Origin: Andrena cerasifolii
Lineage: Eukaryota; Arthropoda; Insecta; Hymenoptera; Andrenidae
Length of the DNA: 64,000 bases
NCBI RefSeq assembly: GCF_050908995.1
Contig: NC_135123.1
Span: 62,001 to 126,000, forward strand
Reading direction: 5' to 3'
The translations under genes were made by a program, and so were the position numbers. This document shows positions 55,311-64,000 of this stretch, in pieces. The notes under the pieces were generated by a model. The model worked only from the letters and a program-made list of their open reading frames with translations, was not told where the DNA came from and ran no database searches. Numbering within the stretch: position 1 is the stretch's first letter; the number at the start of each line of letters is the position of its first letter.

Positions 55311-58300
55311 ACAAATATTGAGAAACTGATATTGAAAAACCGATATTGAAAAACCGATATTGAAAAACCGATATTGAATCCGATATTAGAACCGATATTC
55401 AAAAACCGATATTGAAAAACAAATATTGAAAAACTGATATTGAAAAACCGATATTGAAAAACCGATATTGAAACCGATATTCAAAAACCGATATTCAAAA
55501 ACCGATATTCAAAAACCGATATTGAAAAACTGATATTGCAAAACCGATATTCAAAAACCGATATTGAAACCGATATTAGAACCGATATTCAAAAACCGAT
55601 ATTCAAAAACCGATATTGAAAAACCGATATTAAAAACCGGATATTGAAAAACCGATATTGAAAAACAAATATTGAAAAACAAATATTGAAAAACTGATAT
55701 CGAAAAACTGATATTGAAAAACCGATATTGAATCCGATATTAGAACCGATATTCAAAAACCAATATTGGAGAACAAATATTGAAAAACTGATATCGAAAA
55801 ACTGATATTGAAAAACCGATATTGAAAAACCGATATTGAAAAACCGATATTGAAAAACCGATATTGAATCCGATATTAGAACCGATATTCAAAAACCGAT
55901 ATTGGAGAACAAATATTGAAAAACTGATATTGAAAAACCGATATTGAAAAACCGATATTGAAAAACCGATATTGAATCCGATATTAGAACCGATATTGAA
56001 TCCGATATTAGAACCGATATTCAAAAACCGATATTGGAGAACAAATATTGAAAAACCGATATTGAAAAATCGATATTGAAACCGATATTCAAAAACCGAT
56101 ATTCAAAAACCGATTTTGAAAAACTGATATTGAAAAACCGATATTGAAAAACCAATATTGAAAAACTTATTTCGAAAAACTAATATTGCAAAACCGATAT
56201 TGAAAAACCGATATTGAAACCGATATTGCAAAACCGATATTGAAAAACCGATATTGAAAAACCAACATTGAAAAACTTATATCGAAAAACTGTTTTTGCA
56301 AAACCGATATTGAAAAACCGATATTGAAGAACCGATATTGAAACCGATATTAGAACCGATATTGAAAAACCGATATTGAAAAACCAATATTGAAAAACCG
56401 ATATTGGAAAACTGATATTGCAAAACCGATATTCAAAAACCGATATTGAAAAACCGATATTGAAACCGATATTGCAAAACCGATATTGAAAAACCGATAT
56501 TGAAAAACCAACATTGAAAAACTTATATCGAAAAACTGTTTTTGCAAAACCGATATTGAAAAACCGATATTGAAGAACCGATATTGAAACCGATATTAGA
56601 ACCGATATTGAAAAACCGATATTGAAGAACCGATATTGAAACCGATATTAGAACCGATATTGAAAAACCGATATTGAAAAACTTATATCGAAAAACTGAT
56701 ATTGCAAAACCGATATTGAAACCGATATTAGAACCAATATTGAAAAAATTATATCGAAAAACTGATATTGCAAAACCGATATTGAAAAACCGATATTGAA
56801 ACCGATATTGCAAAACCGATATTGAAAAACCGATATTGAAAAACCAATATTGAAAAACTTATATCGAAAAACTGTTTTTGCTAAACAGATACTGATAAAC
56901 CGATATTGAAAAACCAATATTGAAAAACTTATATCGAAAAACTGTTATTGCAAAACCGATATTGAAAAACCGATATTGAAGAACCGATATTGAAACCGAT
57001 ATTAGAACCGATATTGAAAAACCGATATTGAAAAACCGATATTGAAACCGATATTAGAACCGATATTCAAAAACCGATATTGAAACCGATATTAGAACCG
57101 ATATTGAAAAACCGATATTTCAAAACCGATAGTGAAACCGATATTGAAAAACCAATATTGAAAAACTTATTTCGAAAAACTGATATTGCAAAACCGATAT
57201 TGAAAAACCGATATTGAAACCGATATTGCAAAACCGATATTGAAAAACCGATATTGGAAAACTTATATCGAAAAACTGATATTGAAAAACCGATATTGAA
57301 AAACAAATATTGAAAAACAAATATTGAAAAACTGATATCGAAAAACTGATATTGAAAAACCGATATTGAATCCGATATTAGAACCGATATTCAAAAACCG
57401 ATATTGAAGAACAGATATTGAAAAACTGATATTGAAAAACCGATATTGAAAAACCGATATTGAATCCGATATTAGAACCGATATTCAAAAACCGATATTG
57501 AAAACCAAATATTGAAAAACTGATATTGAAAACCCATATTGAAAAACCGATATTCACACCGATATTGAAAAACCGATATTCAAAAACCGATATTGAAAAA
57601 CCGATATTCAAAAACCGATATTGAAAAACCGATATTCAAAAACCGATATTGAAAAACTGATATTGCAAAACCGATATTCAAAAACCGATATTGAAAAACC
57701 GATATTGAAACCGATATTGCAAAACCGATATTGAAAAACCGATATTGAAAAACCGATATTCAAAAACCGATATTGAAAAACTGATATTGCAAAACCAATA
57801 TTCAAAAACCGATATTGAAAAACCGATATTGAAACCGATATTGTAAAACCGATATTGAAAAACCGATATTGAAAAACCAATATTGAAAAACTTATATCGA
57901 AAAACTGATATTGCAAAACCGATATTGAAAAACCGATATTGAAAAACCAATATTGAAAAACTTATATCGAAAAACTATTTTTGCAAAACCGATACTGATA
58001 AACCGATATTGAAAAACCAATATTGAAAAACTTATATCGAAAAACTGTTATTGCAAAACCGATATTGTAAAACCGATATTGAAGAACCGATATTGAAACC
58101 GATATTAGAACCGATATTGAAAAACCGATATTGAAAAACCGATATTGAAACCCGATAGTGAAAAACCGATATTGAAACCGATATTAGAACCGATATTCAA
58201 AAACCGATATTGAAACCGATATTAGAACCGATATTGAAAAACCGATATTTCAAAACCGATATTGAAACCGATATTGAAAAACCAATATTGAAAAACTTAT

Positions 58301-59060
58301 TTCGAAAAACTGATATTGCAAAACCGATATTGAAAAACCGATATTGAAACCGATATTGAAAAACAAATATTGAAAAACAAATATTGAAAAACTGATATTG
58401 AATCCGATATTAGAACCGATATTCAAAAACCGATATTGGAGAACAAATATTGAGAAACTGATATTGAAAAACCGATATTGAAAAACCGATATTGAAAAAC
58501 CGATATTGAATCCGATATTAGAACCGATATTCAAAAACCGATATTGAAAAACAAATATTGAAAAACTGATATTGAAAAACCGATATTGAAAAACCGATAT
58601 TGAAACCGATATTCAAAAACCGATATTCAAAAACCGATATTGAAAAACTGATATTGCAAAACCGATATTCAAAAACCGATATTGAAACCGATATTAGAAC
58701 CGATATTCAAAAACCGATATTCAAAAACCGATATTGAAAAACCGATATTCAAAAACCGATATTGAAAAACCGATATTGAAACCGATATTGCAAAACCGAT
58801 ATTGAAAAACCGATATTGAATCCGATATTAGAACCGATATTCAAAAACCGATATTGGAGAACAAATATTGAAAAACCGATATTGAAAAACCGATATTGAA
58901 ACCGATATTAGAACCGATATTGAAAAACCGATATTGAAAAACAAATATTGAAAAACTGATATCGAAAACTGATATTGAAAAACCGATATTGAAAAACAAA
59001 TATTGAAGAACCGATATTGAAACCGATATTAGAACCGATATTGAAAAACCGATATTGAAA
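55311..59060 (+). repeat. 3,967-bp repeat, copy 1
   Basis: Bases about 55,311-57,795 recur at 59,278-61,762 (offset 3,967), with anchors at 56,875 and 60,842. The R-type anchor-led segment within it also matches 38,935-40,600 at offset 17,940-17,941. Private changes include a shifted TTAAAAACCGGATATTG (near 55,630), CCGATTTTG (near 56,112) and GCTAAACAGATACT in the anchor. Bases 57,796-59,060 match 39,855 onward and then 51,005 onward. Confidence 0.8.
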
Positions 59061-61985
59061 AACAAATATTGAAAAACAAATATTGAAAAACTGATATCGA
59101 AAAACTGATATTGAAAAACCGATATTGAATCCGATATTAGAACCGATATTCAAAAACCAATATTGGAGAACAAATATTGAAAAACTGATATCGAAAAACT
59201 GATATTGAAAAACCGATATTGAAAAACCGATATTGAAAAACCGATATTGAATCCGATATTAGAACCGATATTCAAAAACCGATATTGGAGAACAAATATT
59301 GAAAAACTGATATTGAAAAACCGATATTGAAAAACCGATATTGAAAAACCGATATTGAATCCGATATTAGAACCGATATTCAAAAACCGATATTGAAAAA
59401 CAAATATTGAAAAACTGATATTGAAAAACCGATATTGAAAAACCGATATTGAAACCGATATTCAAAAACCGATATTCAAAAACCGATATTCAAAAACCGA
59501 TATTGAAAAACTGATATTGCAAAACCGATATTCAAAAACCGATATTGAAACCGATATTAGAACCGATATTCAAAAACCGATATTGAAAAACCGATTTTCA
59601 AAAACCGATATTGAAAAACCGATATTGAAAAACAAATATTGAAAAACAAATATTGAAAAACTGATATCGAAAAACTGATATTGAAAAACCGATATTGAAT
59701 CCGATATTAGAACCGATATTCAAAAACCAATATTGGAGAACAAATATTGAAAAACTGATATCGAAAAACTGATATTGAAAAACCGATATTGAAAAACCGA
59801 TATTGAAAAACCGATATTGAAAAACCGATATTGAATCCGATATTAGAACCGATATTCAAAAACCGATATTGGAGAACAAATATTGAAAAACTGATATTGA
59901 AAAACCGATATTGAAAAACCGATATTGAAAAACCGATATTGAATCCGATATTAGAACCGATATTGAATCCGATATTAGAACCGATATTCAAAAACCGATA
60001 TTGGAGAACAAATATTGAAAAACCGATATTGAAAAATCGATATTGAAACCGATATTCAAAAACCGATATTCAAAAACCGATATTGAAAAACTGATATTGA
60101 AAAACCGATATTGAAAAACCAATATTGAAAAACTTATTTCGAAAAACTAATATTGCAAAACCGATATTGAAAAACCGATATTGAAACCGATATTGCAAAA
60201 CCGATATTGAAAAACCGATATTGAAAAACCAACATTGAAAAACTTATATCGAAAAACTGTTTTTGCAAAACCGATATTGAAAAACCGATATTGAAGAACC
60301 GATATTGAAACCGATATTAGAACCGATATTGAAAAACCGATATTGAAAAACCAATATTGAAAAACCGATATTGGAAAACTGATATTGCAAAACCGATATT
60401 CAAAAACCGATATTGAAAAACCGATATTGAAACCGATATTGCAAAACCGATATTGAAAAACCGATATTGAAAAACCAACATTGAAAAACTTATATCGAAA
60501 AACTGTTTTTGCAAAACCGATATTGAAAAACCGATATTGAAGAACCGATATTGAAACCGATATTAGAACCGATATTGAAAAACCGATATTGAAGAACCGA
60601 TATTGAAACCGATATTAGAACCGATATTGAAAAACCGATATTGAAAAACTTATATCGAAAAACTGATATTGCAAAACCGATATTGAAACCGATATTAGAA
60701 CCAATATTGAAAAAATTATATCGAAAAACTGATATTGCAAAACCGATATTGAAAAACCGATATTGAAACCGATATTGCAAAACCGATATTGAAAAACCGA
60801 TATTGAAAAACCAATATTGAAAAACTTATATCGAAAAACTGTTTTTGCTAAACCGATACTGATAAACCGATATTGAAAAACCAATATTGAAAAACTTATA
60901 TCGAAAAACTGTTATTGCAAAACCGATATTGAAAAACCGATATTGAAGAACCGATATTGAAACCGATATTAGAACCGATATTGAAAAACCGATATTGAAA
61001 AACCGATATTGAAACCGATATTAGAACCGATATTCAAAAACCGATATTGAAACCGATATTAGAACCGATATTGAAAAACCGATATTTCAAAACCGATAGT
61101 GAAACCGATATTGAAAAACCAATATTGAAAAACTTATTTCGAAAAACTGATATTGCAAAACCGATATTGAAAAACCGATATTGAAACCGATATTGCAAAA
61201 CCGATATTGAAAAACCGATATTGGAAAACTTATATCGAAAAACTGATATTGAAAAACCGATATTGAAAAACAAATATTGAAAAACAAATATTGAAAAACT
61301 GATATCGAAAAACTGATATTGAAAAACCGATATTGAATCCGATATTAGAACCGATATTCAAAAACCGATATTGAAGAACAGATATTGAAAAACTGATATT
61401 GAAAAACCGATATTGAAAAACCGATATTGAATCCGATATTAGAACCGATATTCAAAAACCGATATTGAAAACCAAATATTGAAAAACTGATATTGAAAAC
61501 CCATATTGAAAAACCGATATTCACACCGATATTGAAAAACCGATATTCAAAAACCGATATTGAAAAACCGATATTCAAAAACCGATATTGAAAAACCGAT
61601 ATTCAAAAACCGATATTGAAAAACTGATATTGCAAAACCGATATTCAAAAACCGATATTGAAAAACCGATATTGAAACCGATATTGCAAAACCGATATTG
61701 AAAAACCGATATTGAAAAACCGATATTCAAAAACCGATATTGAAAAACTGATATTGCAAAACCGATATTGAAAAACCGATATTGAAACCGATATTGAAAA
61801 ACAAATATTGAAAAACAAATATTGAAAAACTGATATTGAATCCGATATTAGAACCGATATTCAAAAACCGATATTGGAGAACAAATATTGAGAAACTGAT
61901 ATTGAAAAACCGATATTGAAAAACCGATATTGAAAAACCGATATTGAATCCGATATTAGAACCGATATTCAAAAACCGATATTGA
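59061..61985 (+). repeat. Repeat unit at 3,967 and 2,927 bp, copy 2
   Basis: This matches the previous copy at offset 3,967 up to about 61,762. From about 61,763 to 61,985 it jumps to the equivalent of 58,325-58,545, so about 500 bp of the segment has been lost. CCGATTTTCA at 59,591 recurs at 62,518, marking the relation to the next copy. Confidence 0.8.
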
Positions 61986-64000
61986 AAAACAAATATTGAA
62001 AAACAAATATTGAAAAACTGATATCGAAAAACTGATATTGAAAAACCGATATTGAATCCGATATTAGAACCGATATTCAAAAACCAATATTGGAGAACAA
62101 ATATTGAAAAACTGGTATCGAAAAACTGATATTGAAAAACCGATATTGAAAAACCGATATTGAAAAACCGATATTGAATCCGATATTAGAACCGATATTC
62201 AAAAACCGATATTGGAGAACAAATATTGAAAAACTGATATTGAAAAACCGATATTGAAAAACCGATATTGAAAAACCGATATTGAATCCGATATTAGAAC
62301 CGATATTCAAAAACCGATATTGAAAAACAAATATTGAAAAACTGATATTGAAAAACCGATATTGAAAAACCGATATTGAAACCGATATTCAAAAACCGAT
62401 ATTCAAAAACCGATATTCAAAAACCGATATTGAAAAACTGATATTGCAAAACCGATATTCAAAAACCGATATTGAAACCGATATTAGAACCGATATTCAA
62501 AAACCGATATTGAAAAACCGATTTTCAAAAACCGATATTGAAAAACCGATATTGAAAAACAAATATTGAAAAACAAATATTGAAAAACTGATATCGAAAA
62601 ACTGATATTGAAAAACCGATATTGAATCCGATATTAGAACCGATATTCAAAAACCAATATTGGAGAACAAATATTGAAAAACTGATATCGAAAAACTGAT
62701 ATTGAAAAACCGATATTGAAAAACCGATATTGAAAAACCGATATTGAAAAACCGATATTGAATCCGATATTAGAACCGATATTCAAAAACCGATATTGGA
62801 GAACAAATATTGAAAAACTGATATTGAAAAACCGATATTGAAAAACCGATATTGAAAAACCGATATTGAATCCGATATTAGAACCGATATTGAATCCGAT
62901 ATTAGAACCGATATTCAAAAACCGATATTGGAGAACAAATATTGAAAAACCGATATTGAAAAATCGATATTGAAACCGATATTCAAAAACCGATATTCAA
63001 AAACCGATATTGAAAAACTGATATTGAAAAACCGATATTGAAAAACCAATATTGAAAAACTTATTTCGAAAAACTAATATTGCAAAACCGATATTGAAAA
63101 ACCGATATTGAAACCGATATTGCAAAACCGATATTGAAAAACCGATATTGAAAAACCAACATTGAAAAACTTATATCGAAAAACTGTTTTTGCAAAACCG
63201 ATATTGAAAAACCGATATTGAAGAACCGATATTGAAACCGATATTAGAACCGATATTGAAAAACCGATATTGAAAAACCAATATTGAAAAACCGATATTG
63301 GAAAACTGATATTGCAAAACCGATATTCAAAAACCGATATTGAAAAACCGATATTGAAACCGATATTGCAAAACCGATATTGAAAAACCGATATTGAAAA
63401 ACCAACATTGAAAAACTTATATCGAAAAACTGTTTTTGCAAAACCGATATTGAAAAACCGATATTGAAGAACCGATATTGAAACCGATATTAGAACCGAT
63501 ATTGAAAAACCGATATTGAAGAACCGATATTGAAACCGATATTAGAACCGATATTGAAAAACCGATATTGAAAAACTTATATCGAAAAACTGATATTGCA
63601 AAACCGATATTGAAACCGATATTAGAACCAATATTGAAAAAATTATATCGAAAAACTGATATTGCAAAACCGATATTGAAAAACCGATATCGAAACCGAT
63701 ATTGCAAAACCGATATTGAAAAACCGATATTGAAAAACCAATATTGAAAAACTTATATCGAAAAACTGTTTTTGCTAAACCGATACTGATAAACCGATAT
63801 TGAAAAACCAATATTGAAAAACTTATATCGAAAAACTGTTATTGCAAAACCGATATTGAAAAACCGATATTGAAGAACCGATATTGAAACCGATATTAGA
63901 ACCGATATTGAAAAACCGATATTGAAAAACCGATATTGAAACCGATATTAGAACCGATATTCAAAAACCGATATTGAAACCGATATTAGAACCGATATTG
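61986..64000 (+). repeat. Repeat unit copy 3 (offset 2,927), cut by the window edge
   Basis: This follows 59,059 onward at offset 2,927, with the anchor at 63,769. Private changes are CTGGTATCG (near 62,115) and CCGATATCGAAACC (near 63,690). From 63,769 to the last base the sequence also equals bases 1-232. The array clearly continues past the edge. Confidence 0.8.

Larger units (their letters stand above)
1..64000 (+). repeat. Satellite array, 14-bp monomer (with 12- and 13-bp variants), multi-level higher-order repeat
   Basis: Every stretch I read resolves into head-to-tail monomers of AAAAACCGATATTG or near relatives. The variant classes are GAAACCGATATT, GAATCCGATATT and AGAACCGATATT (12 bp), GCAAAACCGATATT, CAAAAACCGATATT, GAAGAACCGATATT, GGAGAACAAATATT, GAAAAACTGATATT, GAAAAACCAATATT, GAAAAACTTATATC and GAAAAACTGTTATT (14 bp), and rare 13-bp units. 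No reverse-complement monomer appears on the + strand, so there is no inversion. No unrelated sequence interrupts the array. Variants recur in the same order in blocks of hundreds to thousands of bases, which defines higher-order repeats. Such DNA is usually heterochromatic and non-coding. A function in centromere or nuclear organisation is possible but nothing here demonstrates it. Confidence 0.97.

Noticed and set aside
1..64000. CRISPR array
   Set aside because: Repeats are 12-14 bp and directly adjacent, with no unique spacers of constant length and no cas genes.
1..64000. Telomeric repeat tract
   Set aside because: The monomer is not G-rich on one strand and does not resemble TTAGGG, TTAGG or similar motifs. 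Variants and kilobase HORs do not fit telomerase synthesis.
1..64000. Iteron-type plasmid replication origin
   Set aside because: Iterons also consist of direct repeats of about this size, but they number a handful beside a rep gene. Here thousands of units run without any gene.
1..64000. CENP-B box within the satellite
   Set aside because: I looked for the TTCG....A..CGGG core in both orientations and saw none. The TTTCGAAAAACTG variant shares only TTCG.
1..64000. Assembly artefact explaining the whole pattern
   Set aside because: Copies differ by private substitutions, monomer-sized indels and junctions, which simple assembler looping would not create. Some copy numbers could still be wrong, so read depth should be checked.

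Overview
The whole 64 kb window is one uninterrupted tandem-repeat (satellite) array. I find no gene, RNA gene, transposon, CRISPR array or single-copy stretch anywhere in it. The building block is a 14-bp monomer, AAAAACCGATATTG on the + strand, mixed with 12-bp versions (AAACCGATATTG, AATCCGATATTG, AGAACCGATATT) and a few 13-bp versions. All monomers lie in the same orientation, and both window edges fall inside the array. At about 13.6 bp per unit there should be roughly 4,700 monomers; this is an estimate, not a count. The canonical monomer is about 29% G+C.

A long, gene-free array of short AT-rich monomers organised into nested kilobase-scale higher-order repeats (HORs) is typical of eukaryotic heterochromatin: pericentromere, subtelomere or a repeat-rich sex or B chromosome. 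The window holds nothing that names a species, so the organism is left open. Assembly of such a region implies long reads, and copy numbers may not be exact.

Layout. At 1-14.4 kb an older-looking lineage ('L type') is built from a 1.1-kb anchor-led segment, a 756-bp tandem repeat and a 2,285-bp tandem duplication. At 14.4-18.4 kb is a mosaic with repeats 1,523-1,537 bp apart. At 18.4-24.8 kb the 'R type' lineage begins, marked by a 13-bp monomer and CAACATTG variants. At 24.8-33.0 kb and 35.2-43.3 kb lie two copies of an approximately 8.1-8.2-kb block, sharing rare private variants. At 43.3-48.2 kb are further copies at a 4,753-bp offset. At 48.2-54.5 kb is a 3,499-bp tandem duplication whose first part also occurs at 21.3 kb. 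At 55.3-64.0 kb are tandem copies 3,967 and 2,927 bp apart. The last 232 bases repeat the first 232 bases.

Long open frames on the - strand are a by-product of the monomer. Its reverse complement has no stop codon in any frame, and all three frames give circular permutations of one 14-residue peptide, FQYRFFNIGFSISV. The frames examined begin at TTG rather than ATG, overlap one another in different frames, and follow the HOR boundaries. I therefore annotate none as a gene. The biology visible here is array evolution: unequal exchange or block amplification at many scales, CpG-decay-like monomer variants, and a non-random order of 14-bp and 12-bp units. Segment edges were read by eye and most are good to a few tens of bases.
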